Assembly: GCF_001426245.1 (NCBI RefSeq)
Contig: NZ_LMCM01000009.1
Coordinates: 124,001-188,000 of the forward strand
Direction of reading: 5' to 3'
Length of the DNA stretch: 64,000 nt
Source: Phycicoccus sp. Root101
GTDB lineage: Bacteria > Actinomycetota > Actinomycetes > Actinomycetales > Dermatophilaceae
Shown: in pieces, positions 8,613-21,694 of the stretch
How positions within the stretch are numbered: the first letter of the stretch is position 1
How the letters are laid out: each line of letters opens with the position of its first letter
Program-made: the position numbers and the translations under genes
The notes under the pieces: model-generated
Told to the model about the DNA's origin: nothing
The model's database searches: none
The model's input: only the letters and a program-made list of their open reading frames with translations

Positions 8613-8765
8613 GGGGTGCTCCTTGGTTGGTGGAGCTCCACAGTGCGACCGGCGTCTGTGCCGGTGCACTGCGGGAGGAGTGCCGGGGCTGTCGGTGCCT
8701 GTGACTCCCTGTGAGGGCTGCCGGTAGGCTCACCGCGCCCAGCCGGTGACAGCCGAGCTGGTGCC

Positions 8766-8839
8766 GGGGCAGTAGCTCAGTCGGTCAGAGCAGCGGACTC
8801 ATAATCCGTCGGTCGTCGGTTCAAGCCCGACCTGCCCCA
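8766..8839 (+). tRNA. tRNA-Met (anticodon CAU)
   Basis: A complete cloverleaf can be read: acceptor stem GGGGCAG/CTGCCCC, D arm GCTC..GAGC, anticodon loop CTCATAA, and T arm with TTCAAGC. The discriminator is A. CAU reads Met; a lysidine-modified Ile tRNA has the same anticodon, but the stems look like elongator Met. It is transcribed away from the PepSY-like gene. Confidence 0.9.
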
Positions 8840-9116
8840 CCTCCTGTACGACTTCGACGGATGCATGACACCCACTGCGCGGTGCTGGCGCTCGTCTGCG
8901 CCAGGGACTCGCGGAGCGGGAAAGTAGCCATGCCCAGGGCTGTCGGTGGCGGCAGATGAGTTCTATGGTGGAGGTGCTGCCCCAGACCATGGACTCGGTC
9001 CTCTGGAGCATGCTTCCGTGGGGGGATCGGCGCCGGGGCAGGTCACAGCGTGCCCCCTCCCGAGGCAACCCCCCACCGCCTCTGGTCGAGGGGGCGCGCT
9101 CGCGTCTCCCGCCTGA

Positions 9117-9857
9117 TCACCCTTGGCGCTGCGCCGAGGTCAGGTCCGGATGGCTCGTGGGGTCGTGCAGCACCGCGTCGGCGACGTCGGTGAGCCGAAG
9201 GTGGCGCCCGCGACTGTAGGAGCGAAGCATCTCGAAGGCCGCGTCCGGGGTGGTCCCGTGCAGCTGCGACAGGGCCCCCTTCGCCTGCTCGATGGTGATG
9301 CGGCTGTTGAGGGCCCGCTGCAGCTGCTCGGTGAGCAGCTCGCCGCGCCTGATGGCGCGCTCCTGGAGGATGCCGATCGTCGCCACGTCGGCCAGGGACT
9401 GCAGCAGGTTCGCGTCGGTGCCTGAGAACTCCCGCGGGACCGAGTCGAAGAGGTTCAGGGCGCCGATCAGCGTTTGCTGGTGCCGCAGCGGGAAGGCGTG
9501 CACGGACCGGAAGCCGGCCTCGACGGCGCGGGGTGCGAAGCTCGGCCATCGCCCCGAGCTCTCCTCGAGAGCCGACTCCGAGATCGCCACCCCGGTCCGG
9601 AAGCAGTCCTGGCACGGACCCTCTTCACGCTGGACCTGGAAGAGCTCGATGAGCCTGGCCGACTCCGTCGAGGCGGCCATGAACTGCAGCCGTCCGTGCT
9701 CGTCGCTGAGGAGCAGGCCCGACGCCGAGGACCCCGCGAGCTCGACGGCGCGCTCGGTCACCAGGGTGAGGAAGTCGATGAGGTCGAAGTCGTCGACCAG
9801 GGTGTCCGCGACCTGGACGAAGGTCTCCGCCAGACGTGCGCTGGAGATGGTGCTCAT
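9117..9857 (-). CDS. GAF-ANTAR regulator 1 (RNA-binding antiterminator type)
   Basis: The 246-residue protein has an N-terminal GAF sensor domain (about residues 15-165; the motif around GPCQDCF is typical of actinobacterial GAF-ANTAR proteins) and a C-terminal ANTAR domain (about residues 175-235, with LNSRITIEQAKGAL and 'AAFEMLRSYSR'). ANTAR domains bind paired RNA hairpins and act as antiterminators. The trigger and target RNAs cannot be read here. The ATG at 9855-9857 begins MSTISSARLAETF; the frame stays open upstream. It lies 46 bp after a second GAF-ANTAR gene on the same strand, so the two probably form an operon. Confidence 0.88.
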   Translation of the reverse strand: MSTISSARLAETFVQVADTLVDDFDLIDFLTLVTERAVELAGSSASGLLLSDEHGRLQFMAASTESARLIELFQVQREEGPCQDCFRTGVAISESALEESSGRWPSFAPRAVEAGFRSVHAFPLRHQQTLIGALNLFDSVPREFSGTDANLLQSLADVATIGILQERAIRRGELLTEQLQRALNSRITIEQAKGALSQLHGTTPDAAFEMLRSYSRGRHLRLTDVADAVLHDPTSHPDLTSAQRQG

Positions 9858-9903
9858 GGTGTGCTCCCGTCGACCCGGTCTCGTGGACGGGCCATGCTCG
9901 TAA

Positions 9904-10677
9904 TCACAGGTCATCCCGGGTGAGGTCGATCCTACCGGCGAGGACGTCCCGGGCGACCTCGTCCAGCGGACGTTCGGTGGCGTAGGCACGAGCCCGGAGC
10001 CGCAGCATGGCCTCGGTCAGGGGAACTCCCAGCTGCACCGTGAGGACCCCTTGGGCCTGGTACACCTCCGAGTTGAGGCCGAGCCCGTCGCCGTCGCCCA
10101 ACCTGTCGCCGTCGCCGAGCCCGTCCGCGTCGCCGAGCCCGTCCGCATCCCGGCTCAGTGCGGCCGCCGGCACGCTCAGCATGGTGTTCAGGCAGATCCG
10201 GGCGAGCCCCAGGGCGTCGAGGACGACCTCGTGGGCCAGCGGGCCACGCTCCTTCCGGTACAGAACCAGTGCTCCCAGGCGGGCCGCGCCGATCTGGATC
10301 GGGAAGGCGAAGACGGCGGCCACTCCCTGCTCCTCTGCTGACGCGGCATACGCGGGCCACCGACGTGCCCCGGAACCGGTCAGGTCGTCCTCGAGGACCG
10401 GGCTCCGTGCCGAGGACGCCTCCACGCTCGGGCCCTCACCGAGCGTGAACTGCACCTCCTCCAGGCGACGGACGAACGGGCTGGACGCAGCGATCGTGCC
10501 GAGCGGACGCGCCGCCCTGTCCATGACCGAGACCCCGACACCGGCCACGGCCAGGATCTGCACGGACGCACGGCAGATCCGGTCCAGCCTCCCGGCCAGG
10601 TCGCTCGCGGCATCGGCCGGGGCCTCGACCTCGACGAGTGCCTGCAGTCGGTGCAGTCGGTCGGGTGCCTCGCTCAC
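9904..10677 (-). CDS. GAF-ANTAR regulator 2 with a repeat-bearing linker
   Basis: The 257-residue product has a GAF domain (about residues 20-160) and an ANTAR domain (about residues 195-250, with EVYQAQGVLTVQLG and 'EAMLRLRARAYATER'). Between them lies a linker of four six-residue Asp/Gly repeats (DADGLG, DADGLG, DGDRLG, DGDGLG), encoded by an 18-bp tandem repeat. The GTG at 10675-10677 is chosen because the GAF homology starts soon after; upstream open frame looks non-coding. It is probably co-transcribed with the GAF-ANTAR gene at 9117-9857. Confidence 0.8.
   Translation of the reverse strand: MSEAPDRLHRLQALVEVEAPADAASDLAGRLDRICRASVQILAVAGVGVSVMDRAARPLGTIAASSPFVRRLEEVQFTLGEGPSVEASSARSPVLEDDLTGSGARRWPAYAASAEEQGVAAVFAFPIQIGAARLGALVLYRKERGPLAHEVVLDALGLARICLNTMLSVPAAALSRDADGLGDADGLGDGDRLGDGDGLGLNSEVYQAQGVLTVQLGVPLTEAMLRLRARAYATERPLDEVARDVLAGRIDLTRDDL
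10075..10146 (-). repeat. 18-bp tandem repeat inside GAF-ANTAR regulator 2
   Basis: There are four consecutive 18-bp units. The units at 10111-10128 and 10129-10146 (GTCGCCGAGCCCGTCCGC) are identical, and those at 10075-10092 and 10093-10110 each match at 14 of 18 positions. Each encodes an Asp/Gly/Leu hexapeptide in the linker between the two domains. Confidence 0.85.
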
Positions 10678-11157
10678 CCGCGTGACCGTCGCGCTCCGGC
10701 AAACCCAGGCATGGCTCTCGGTCCTGCTCTCTGCCGCAGTCAGTGGTGTCCGTGGTCGGTTCACCAGCCTACGGGCACCCGAGCAGCTGGGCCCGCTCCG
10801 GCAGAGCCCAGCATGCGAGATATGGGGCGGATTGACGGGCTCCGGGGTATGGACTTGGCCCACGGAGGGCAAAGGTCCGGTCAAGCCCCTGCCGCTCGCG
10901 CACTTCCGAGGCGTACCGTCGACGTGTCGGGACGGCCAAGCGCACCCCCACTCCAGCGGCGAAGCCCACCGACAGCGTCGAAGGTCCCGGTTTCATCCGC
11001 CGCGGGCCCCGACTGCGGCCGACAATCAGGGGTAGGCCGCACGTCCAGCGCCTCCGCCAGCTCCCGCTCTGGGACGGCGGAGGCGCTTTCGCGTTCCCGG
11101 AGCCTCGGGCTCCAGGTCGTCGGGACGTCTGCGGCGGCAGCTGACCCGGCCGCCGCG
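10678..11157. other. 480-bp non-coding spacer
   Basis: This lies between the GAF-ANTAR pair and the end of the galactan operon. It holds the upstream region of the regulator pair and the hairpin at 11047-11087. Long open frames crossing it on the plus strand are antisense to real genes and show no protein-like pattern. No RNA gene or operator was recognised. Confidence 0.5.
11047..11087 (-). terminator. 12-bp hairpin downstream of the galactan operon
   Basis: AGCGCCTCCGCC (11047-11058) and GGCGGAGGCGCT (11076-11087) form a perfect 12-bp stem with a 17-nt loop, 70 bp beyond the last stop of the operon. A TTTC follows on the plus strand only. Confidence 0.6.
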
Positions 11158-13152
11158 TCAGCAGGCCGTGATGCGGTAGAGCGTGAGCCGCCCGCCGCTG
11201 GCCACGGGGACGAACCCGGGCGCCTGGGAGACGTCGAGTCCCCGGTAGGCCGCCTGACGCCAGTCGCCCTTCCAGAACGAGACCGGGCCCGACAGCACGT
11301 ACCCCAGCCGCAGGCGACGCACGGCCGGGCAGACGTCGGGGTCGCTGGCGGCAGCGGACAGGTCCGCGGCCACCAGGGCACGGTCCGGCCCCCAGCTGCC
11401 CTGAAGGTGCGGGAACAGCGCAGCCCGGTCGCCGAGCGGCGCGCTCAGGACCGAGCCGTTCCACGGGTTCCCGGCCACGGTGCTCCCGGCCGGGACGAGC
11501 TCGGGCAGGCGGCGCAGGAGCGACTCCTCCCCGGAGCCGACCATGCCCTGGCCGGCGTACCACGTGGCCACGACCCGGGTGTTGGAGCCGGTGTAGACGC
11601 CGCCGGTCACGACGACGAACCCGATCGCCGCGGCGGCGACGAGACGCTCCGGCCAGCGCGACGCCGCTGCTCGGTCACCCACCCCGTCGGCGAGGTGGGC
11701 CAGACCCACGGTCGCCAGGGGGACAGCCGTCACCCCGAGAAGGGCGGCGAGGCGGAACGGGTCGTCGTACCAGGGCCCGCTCAGCGTGCGGGAGACCGGT
11801 CCGTCGCTGCCGGCCACGACCACGAACGCGGCGCCGGCCGCAGCGTGCGCCAGCACCAACCAGCGCCACGAGGGTCGCCTCCACGCGGTCACGCACCCGA
11901 CCAGCACCAGCGCTGCCGCGAGCCACGGCACGGGGGTGCGCACCGGTGCCGACAGCGCCCACTCCCCCGCGGCCTGCGCGAGTCCCTGGCGGGCCGGCCA
12001 GCTCGTCCGTCGGGTCGCCGCGAACACCGGGGACTGCGCGACCACCCAGAGCTCGGTCGACACCAGCAGCAGGGCCGCGACGCCGACCGCGACCCGCCGG
12101 GCGGTGGAGGTCCGGGGTCTCGCCACCCACTGCCACCCGGACACGAGGGCGACGACGGTGACGAGCAGGACGGCGCTCAGCACCGCGTTCGGGTGCGCCA
12201 GTGCCATCCCGGGGACGACCGCCACGGCGACCAGACCCGCCCGGAACCGGCCCAACGACAGGTCCGCCGCGCGGAGCTCGTCGGTCCGCCAGCTCGCGGG
12301 GGCTTCGATGGGACCGCCGTGACCGATCCCGCCCTCGGGGACCCGCAGCACCGTCACCGCACACGCCAGCACGGCGGGGAGCAGGACCGTGGCGAGGGCG
12401 TTCGGCCACAAGGTCCCGTACGACAGGAGCAGGTGGGGCGTCGCGCCGAAGGCCGCGGCGAGGACGCCACCGGCCAGCAGGACGCCGGGACGGACGCCCA
12501 CGGTCTGCCGCACGAGGAACACGCAGCCCAGGGGCCAGACGACCCCGGCGATCGCCACCGACACCGCGCTCGCCGACACGATGACCCCCGCACCGCTGAG
12601 CTGGGCGACGAGGACGGTCACGCCGTGCCAGGCGGCGGGGTAGAAGCCTGCAGCGCGCTCCGGGGCGGCGACCGTGCCGAGGGTCAACGACGAGGCGTCG
12701 CCACTGCGCAGGGCGGTCCACACGGCGTTGAGGTGGAACATCGCGTCGAACGTCTGGGGGAACACGTCGGGCCGGCCGATCCCGCGGGCGACGGCCACGG
12801 CGGCGCACACGCCCCCGACTGCGGCCCCGCCGAGCCCGGCCAGGTCCGGGAGGTGCCCGACCGTTCGCGCCTCGGGGCACCGCAGCCCCAGGGAACGGGC
12901 CAGCGCGAGCACCCCCACCATCGCCGCGGACAGGACCACGGCACCGAGGGCCACCACACCCATCCCGAACGGCACGCCGAGCCGCCCCGCGACCACGGCG
13001 GTGACGGACACCGTCGTCACCGACAGTGCCGGCGCCAGACCCAGGGCGGGTATGCCGCGCAGCCCGGCTGCCAGGGCGACGACCAGTCCCGGGAGGACCA
13101 GGACGCCGCACGCGGCGACGAGGGCCGGCCACGCGGCACACCAGGCGCTCAA
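11158..13152 (-). CDS. Large polytopic membrane protein, DUF6541-like
   Basis: The 664-residue protein has roughly a dozen or more hydrophobic helices and an extracytoplasmic C-terminal domain (about the last 160 residues, containing AGNPWNGS and GSWGPDR). It matches actinobacterial DUF6541-type proteins, whose function is not established. The shape, many helices then a soluble domain, resembles GT-C glycosyltransferases using lipid-linked sugars, so a role in decorating or attaching the exported galactan is a reasonable guess, not shown. The chosen TTG overlaps the upstream ATPase stop as TTGA, continuing the operon's overlap pattern; the upstream frame is Pro/Arg-rich shadow. The gene ends the operon. 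Confidence 0.7.
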   Translation of the reverse strand: MSAWCAAWPALVAACGVLVLPGLVVALAAGLRGIPALGLAPALSVTTVSVTAVVAGRLGVPFGMGVVALGAVVLSAAMVGVLALARSLGLRCPEARTVGHLPDLAGLGGAAVGGVCAAVAVARGIGRPDVFPQTFDAMFHLNAVWTALRSGDASSLTLGTVAAPERAAGFYPAAWHGVTVLVAQLSGAGVIVSASAVSVAIAGVVWPLGCVFLVRQTVGVRPGVLLAGGVLAAAFGATPHLLLSYGTLWPNALATVLLPAVLACAVTVLRVPEGGIGHGGPIEAPASWRTDELRAADLSLGRFRAGLVAVAVVPGMALAHPNAVLSAVLLVTVVALVSGWQWVARPRTSTARRVAVGVAALLLVSTELWVVAQSPVFAATRRTSWPARQGLAQAAGEWALSAPVRTPVPWLAAALVLVGCVTAWRRPSWRWLVLAHAAAGAAFVVVAGSDGPVSRTLSGPWYDDPFRLAALLGVTAVPLATVGLAHLADGVGDRAAASRWPERLVAAAAIGFVVVTGGVYTGSNTRVVATWYAGQGMVGSGEESLLRRLPELVPAGSTVAGNPWNGSVLSAPLGDRAALFPHLQGSWGPDRALVAADLSAAASDPDVCPAVRRLRLGYVLSGPVSFWKGDWRQAAYRGLDVSQAPGFVPVASGGRLTLYRITAC

Positions 13153-13883
13153 CCTGCCACCCGCATGGCCGCGACGGCCGCGCCGATGGGGGCGTCGGCG
13201 ACGAGGTGGCCCCGGTCCAGGACGACCCCGCGGTCGCAGAGCCGTTCGACCAGCGGCAGGTCGTGGCTGACGACGACGAGGGTGCGGCCCTGGGCGCGGA
13301 GGAGCTCGATGCGGTCGAGGCACTTGGCACGGAAGGCCTCGTCACCCACGGCGAGGATCTCGTCGACGAGGAAGACGTCCGGTTCGGTGTGGACCGCGAC
13401 CGCGAAGGCGAGGCGAAGGAACATGCCCGAGGAGTAGAACCGCACCTGGGTGTCGAGGAACGGCCCGATGTCGGCGAACGCCACGATGTCGTCGAAGCGT
13501 TCCTCGATCCGGGCTCTCTCGACACCGAGGATCGAGGCGTTGAGGTAGACGTTCTCGCGCCCGGTGAGGTCGGGGTGGAAGCCCGCGCCGACCTCGAGCA
13601 GCCCGGCCAGCCGTCCCCGCACGCGGACCTCGCCCGTGTCCGGGGCCATGACGCCGGCGACGAGCTTGAGGAGGGTGGACTTGCCGGATCCGTTGCGCCC
13701 CAACAGCGCCACGGACTCACCACGGCCGATGGTGAGCTCGACCGGGTGCAACGCGGTGAACTCGTCACGGCGGGCGCGACCCTGCAGGGCCCACACGACG
13801 CTCTCCTTGAGCGAGTGCGTGTGCCGCAGGCTGAAGTGCTTGGAGATGCCGTCGAGCTCCACGGCGGACACGGGGGCGACCAT
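13149..13883 (-). CDS. wzt: Polysaccharide ABC exporter, ATP-binding subunit (Wzt/TagH type)
   Basis: The 244-residue ATPase has Walker A GRNGSGKST, an H-rich N-terminal 'KHFSLRHTHSLKE' typical of the polysaccharide-export family, the signature region YSSGMFLRLAFA, Walker B 'DVFLVDEILAVGD' and the switch His in VSHD. It lacks the C-terminal carbohydrate-binding domain of some Wzt proteins. It powers export of a lipid-linked glycan, here presumably galactofuranan. The ATG shares one base with the permease stop (TGATG), and its own stop overlaps the next start. Confidence 0.88.
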   Translation of the reverse strand: MVAPVSAVELDGISKHFSLRHTHSLKESVVWALQGRARRDEFTALHPVELTIGRGESVALLGRNGSGKSTLLKLVAGVMAPDTGEVRVRGRLAGLLEVGAGFHPDLTGRENVYLNASILGVERARIEERFDDIVAFADIGPFLDTQVRFYSSGMFLRLAFAVAVHTEPDVFLVDEILAVGDEAFRAKCLDRIELLRAQGRTLVVVSHDLPLVERLCDRGVVLDRGHLVADAPIGAAVAAMRVAG

Positions 13884-14757
13884 CACAGCTCCTGCGCGAA
13901 GCGGCCCGACAGCGAGCGGAACACCCACTGCCCCAGGGCGAGCAGCGCCAGGGCGATGGCGAAGGAGCTGGCCACGCGCACCCCCAGGTCACCCGGCAGG
14001 GCAGCGGCGTTCCCCGGTGAGGCGTGCGCCCAGGTGCCGCGGTGCACGAGCTCGACGGCGACCGTGAGCGGGTTCGACTGGTAGATCGCCAGGAGCGTCG
14101 AGCCGTGGCCGAGCAGGTCTGCGACGCGTTGCCAGGGGTACAGGACCGGGCTCGTCCAGACGACGACCATGAGGACGAGGTCGACGACGTTCTCGACGTC
14201 CCGGAACAGCACGTTCACGGCCGCCAGCAGCAGCCCGAGGCCGAGGGCCAGCACCCCGACGAGCACCAGAGCTCCCAGCAGGGCCAGCAGGCCGACAGGG
14301 TCCGGCGACCACCCGGCGACCAGGGCCCCGATCACGAGGACGAGCAGCTGCGGGCCGAGGTGCACCCCGGCGACGCAGAGGCTGGAGACCGGGAAGAGCT
14401 CACGCGGGAGGTAGATCTTGCGGACCAGGTCGGCGTTGGCCACCACCGAGCGCGTCGCGTTGCCGACGGCCTCGCCGAAGACCGTCATGACCACCAACCC
14501 ACCGAAGAGGTACACGGCGTAGTCGCCGATCGCGTTCTGCCGCAGGACGAGTCCGAGCCCGACGAAGTAGACGCCGAACTGCACCGCCGGCTTGACGTAG
14601 GACCAGCCCAGGCCGAGGACCGACGCGCGGTACCGGACGCGGAGCTCCTTGCGGACGAGGAGGCTGAGCAGGAAGCGCCGTCCGGCCACCTCCCGCAGGC
14701 CCCCGCTGCGTCCCTGGACCACCAGCGGCGCCTCGCCGGTCGTCGGCAGCGACACCG

Positions 14758-14761
<4 letters not shown>
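13883..14761 (-). CDS. wzm: Polysaccharide ABC exporter, permease subunit (Wzm type)
   Basis: This is a 292-residue ABC-2 type permease with about six membrane helices. The N-terminal cytoplasmic 'LLVRKELRVRYRASVLGLGWSYVKP' region is diagnostic of TagG/Wzm exporters (quoted in part: ELRVRYRASVLG). It pairs with the ATPase immediately downstream. The equivalent mycobacterial pair flanks glfT1 and is implicated in galactan export. The GTG overlaps the glfT2 stop as GTGA. Confidence 0.87.
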
Positions 14762-18868
<4,107 letters not shown>

Positions 18869-18876
18869 GAACGACG

Positions 18877-18882
18877 ACGCTA
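18877..18882 (-). promoter_or_regulatory. -10 element of the galactan operon
   Basis: TAGCGT on the minus strand, 8 nt before the GTG of the GT2 gene. It faces a matching element for glfT1 across the 168-bp divergent spacer. Confidence 0.45.
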
Positions 18883-19023
18883 GGCACGCCGCCCCACGGG
18901 ACGGTGAACACGCCGCGTCCTCGAGGTGGACCGACGGCCAAGGACACGGTTCGGTGCGCGAGTCGACACCGTCGGTGCACCGGACGTTCACCGGGAACCC
19001 GCCCGGACACCACCTGGGCCGCC

Positions 19024-19029
19024 TAGCGT
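19024..19029 (+). promoter_or_regulatory. Leaderless -10 element of glfT1
   Basis: TAGCGT is followed by 7 nt and the GTG at 19037. It supports that start over the longer upstream open frame. Confidence 0.5.
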
Positions 19030-19036
19030 TCCGGCC

Positions 19037-19981
19037 GTGAGCCTCCCCCAGCAGCACCGCGAGCCCCTCGTGGTGTGCGTCATCGTGACGTGCGACCGGG
19101 CGCGCCTGCTGCGTCGCTGCCTCGAGTCGGTGGCGGCACAGCACCACCGTCCGGACCACCTCGTCGTCGTCGACAACGGCCAGGAACCCGGTGCGGCGGA
19201 ATCGCTTGCTGCGACGGGGATCCCGCACACCCTGCTCACCAGCGAGACCAACCTCGGCGGCGCCGGCGGATACGCGTACGGCGTGTTGACCGCACGCGCG
19301 CTCGGTGCCGACTGGGTGTGGCTCGCTGACGACGACGGGCTGCCCGGATCACCGTGGACGCTGGGCCGGCTCCTGGCCTGCGCGGCCGACCACCGGCTCG
19401 ACGTCGTCTCGCCGCTCGTGGTCGACCAGGACGACCCCGACCGGCTGGCCTTCCCGCTGCGTCGCGGGCTGCGGTGGGTCCGGCGCCGCGACGAGCTCGG
19501 TCCCGAGGTCCTCGTGCCGAACGTCGCGAACCTCTTCAACGGCGCCCTCTTCTCCGCCCGGGCCCTCGACGTCGTCGGCGTCCCCGACCCGCGCCTGTTC
19601 GTGCGGGGCGACGAGGTGGAGGTCCACCGCCGGCTGCGCCGCAGCGAGCTGCGGTTCGGCACCTGCTCCCCCGCGACCTACCTCCACCCGCAGGGCCACC
19701 ACGACTGGAAGCCGCTGCTCGGCGGTCGCCTCACCGTGCTGGTGCCGCAGGACCCGGTCAGGCGCGACCGCACGTTCCGCAACCTGGGCTACCTCACGGC
19801 CCAACCCGGCCTCCGCTGGCGGCGCTGGCCGGACGAGATCCGTTACGCCTGGTACTTCCTCGGCCAGCAGCGCGACGTCTCGGGGTGGGCCCGGTGGCGG
19901 CGACTGAGCCGTGCCGGACGGCACGAGATCTTCGAAGCAGCACCCGAGCGCGCACCCGCCCGCCAGGTTGCCATTGCGTGA
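19037..19981 (+). CDS. glfT1: Galactofuranosyltransferase GlfT1
   Basis: GlfT1 adds the first two galactofuranose residues to the lipid-linked primer, before GlfT2 extends the chain. The 314-residue GT-A protein shows the mycobacterial GlfT1 landmarks in order: VVVDNG, TNLGGAGGYAYG, ADWVWLADDDG (DDD at 98-100), RLAFPLRRGLRW, NLFNGALF, LFVRGDEVEVHRRL and YLHPQGHHDWKPLLGGR. The strong likeness through the DDD and RGDEVE regions makes this more than a generic GT2 call. It is transcribed divergently from the rest of the galactan genes from its own leaderless-type promoter. Confidence 0.9.
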   Translation: MSLPQQHREPLVVCVIVTCDRARLLRRCLESVAAQHHRPDHLVVVDNGQEPGAAESLAATGIPHTLLTSETNLGGAGGYAYGVLTARALGADWVWLADDDGLPGSPWTLGRLLACAADHRLDVVSPLVVDQDDPDRLAFPLRRGLRWVRRRDELGPEVLVPNVANLFNGALFSARALDVVGVPDPRLFVRGDEVEVHRRLRRSELRFGTCSPATYLHPQGHHDWKPLLGGRLTVLVPQDPVRRDRTFRNLGYLTAQPGLRWRRWPDEIRYAWYFLGQQRDVSGWARWRRLSRAGRHEIFEAAPERAPARQVAIA

Positions 19982-20021
19982 CAGTCCGGGCCGGGGTGGT
20001 CCCCTGATGGGGGCAAACCGG

Positions 20022-20027
20022 TAGGTT
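20022..20027 (+). promoter_or_regulatory. Leaderless -10 element of gluA
   Basis: TAGGTT is followed by 7 nt and the ATG at 20035. A TTG at 20026 would fall inside this element, so the ATG is the preferred start. Confidence 0.5.
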
Positions 20028-20034
20028 GCCGGAC

Positions 20035-20775
20035 ATGACGGAGCCCCTCGTCGTCCTCAAGGACGTCAACAAGCACTTCGGCGACCTGCACGTGCTGCGT
20101 GACATCAACCTGTCCATCGGCAAGGGCGAGGTCGTCGTGGTCATCGGCCCGTCCGGGTCGGGCAAGTCGACGCTGTGCCGCACGATCAACCGGCTCGAGA
20201 CCATCGAGAGCGGCTCGATCACGATCGACGGACAGGCGCTGCCCGAGGAGGGCAAGGAGCTGGCCCAGCTGCGTGCCGACGTCGGCATGGTCTTCCAGTC
20301 GTTCAACCTGTTCTCGCACAAGTCGATCCTCGACAACGTCACCCTCGGCCCGATCAAGGCGCGCAGGACGCCCAAGGCCGAGGCCGAGAAGCGCGCGATG
20401 GAGCTCCTCGAGCGCGTGGGGGTCGCCCACCAGGCGCAGAAGCTCCCCGCGCAGCTGTCCGGCGGCCAGCAGCAGCGGGTGGCGATCGCCCGCTCGCTCG
20501 CCATGGACCCCAAGGTCATGCTCTTCGACGAACCCACCTCCGCGCTCGACCCCGAGATGATCAACGAGGTCCTCGACGTCATGGTGGCCCTCGCCAAGGA
20601 CGGCATGACGATGGTCGTCGTCACCCACGAGATGGGCTTCGCCCGCAAGGCTGCCAACCGCGTGGTGTTCATGGCCGACGGGGCGATCGTCGAGGAGCAG
20701 GAGCCGGAGGCCTTCTTCACCGCACCGAAGTCCGACCGCGCCAAGGACTTCCTCGGGAAGATCCTCACCCACTGA
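20035..20775 (+). CDS. gluA: Glutamate/polar amino-acid ABC importer, ATPase
   Basis: The 246-residue ATPase has Walker [10 protein letters not shown], the Q-loop VFQSFNLF, signature LSGGQQQR, Walker [15 protein letters not shown] and the switch His in VTHEMGF, all of the polar-amino-acid (HisP/GlnQ/GluA) class. Gene order ATPase, binding protein, permease, permease equals corynebacterial gluABCD, hence the name; the true substrate may be glutamate, glutamine or aspartate. Start choice rests on the TAGGTT element 7 nt before the ATG. Confidence 0.9.
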   Translation: MTEPLVVLKDVNKHFGDLHVLRDINLSIGKGEVVVVIGPSGSGKSTLCRTINRLETIESGSITIDGQALPEEGKELAQLRADVGMVFQSFNLFSHKSILDNVTLGPIKARRTPKAEAEKRAMELLERVGVAHQAQKLPAQLSGGQQQRVAIARSLAMDPKVMLFDEPTSALDPEMINEVLDVMVALAKDGMTMVVVTHEMGFARKAANRVVFMADGAIVEEQEPEAFFTAPKSDRAKDFLGKILTH

Positions 20776-20834
20776 CCAACTGACCTGCTCGACCGCAGCG
20801 CACCGGTGCTGCGATCAACAACCAGGAGGAAACA

Positions 20835-21677
20835 ATGAAGGTTCGTCAGATCGGAGCCGTCGCCGCCGCATCGGTGCTCGCGCTCAGCCTGACCGCGTGC
20901 AGCGACAGCGCGTCCGACGGCGGCGCCGGCGGTGGTGGCGGCGGCAAGGCGTTCAAGGTCGGCATCAAGTTCGACCAGCCGGGGCTCGGGCTCAAGGAGG
21001 GCACGAAGTACACCGGGTTCGACGTCGACGTCGCGACCTACGTCGCCAAGGAGCTCGGCCACGACGCCGCAGACATCCAGTGGGTCCAGGCGCCCTCCGC
21101 CCAGCGGGAGACCCTCATCTCCACCGGTCAGGTCGACATGGTCGTCGCCACCTACTCGATCACCGACGCCCGCAAGGAGAAGATCTCCTTCGCAGGCCCG
21201 TACTTCGTCGCCGGCCAGGACCTCCTCGTCCGCGCCGACGACAGCTCCATCACGGGTCCCGACTCCCTCACGGGCAAGAAGCTCTGCTCGGTGACCGGGT
21301 CCACCTCGGCGCAGAAGGTCAAGGACAAGTACCCCGGGGTCCAGCTCCAGGAGTTCGGCACCTACTCCGAGTGCGTGACGGCCCTCGCGTCCAAGGGTGT
21401 CGACGCCCTGACCACCGACAACACCATCCTCGCGGGCTACGCCGCCCAGGCGCAGTACAAGGGCAAGCTCAAGGTCGTCGGCCAGACCTTCTCCGAGGAG
21501 CGCTACGGCATCGGCCTCAAGAAGGGGGACACCGCCACCTGCGAGAAGGTCAACACCGCCATCGCGAAGATGATCTCCTCCGGCGAGTGGCAGAAGGCCG
21601 TCGACGCCAACCTCGGCCCGGCCGGGTTCAAGGTCGACTCGGCCACCAACCCGCCCAAGCAGGACGCCTGCTCCTGA
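20835..21677 (+). CDS. gluB: Glutamate-type ABC importer, lipoprotein binding protein
   Basis: This 280-residue substrate-binding protein has a signal peptide with lipobox SLTAC (lipidated Cys22), a Gly-rich linker, and the family 3 solute-binding fold (FKVGIKFDQPGLG, 'TGFDVDVATYVA', 'IISTGQVDMVVATYSIT'-type motifs). It captures amino acids outside the membrane for GluC/GluD. A GGAGG site precedes the ATG. A strong hairpin follows the stop (21695-21755) and may favour its higher expression over the permeases. Confidence 0.92.
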   Translation: MKVRQIGAVAAASVLALSLTACSDSASDGGAGGGGGGKAFKVGIKFDQPGLGLKEGTKYTGFDVDVATYVAKELGHDAADIQWVQAPSAQRETLISTGQVDMVVATYSITDARKEKISFAGPYFVAGQDLLVRADDSSITGPDSLTGKKLCSVTGSTSAQKVKDKYPGVQLQEFGTYSECVTALASKGVDALTTDNTILAGYAAQAQYKGKLKVVGQTFSEERYGIGLKKGDTATCEKVNTAIAKMISSGEWQKAVDANLGPAGFKVDSATNPPKQDACS

Positions 21678-21694
21678 CCGTGCAGACCACGGCT

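Noticed and set aside
8766-8839. The CAU tRNA as a lysidine-type isoleucine tRNA
   Set aside because: The anticodon alone cannot decide, but the acceptor and arm sequences look like elongator methionine tRNA.
8956-9219. A small plus-strand frame after tRNA-Met
   Set aside because: It has no ribosome site, no protein-like composition, and overlaps the 3' end of a GAF-ANTAR gene.
10651-13437. A plus-strand open frame of over 900 codons opposite the galactan genes
   Set aside because: It is antisense to recognised proteins and rich in Arg, Pro and Gly with no domain-like pattern. Such frames are expected at this GC content. The same holds for long antisense frames over 977-3139, 4100-5800, 19794-22103 and 26830-29805.
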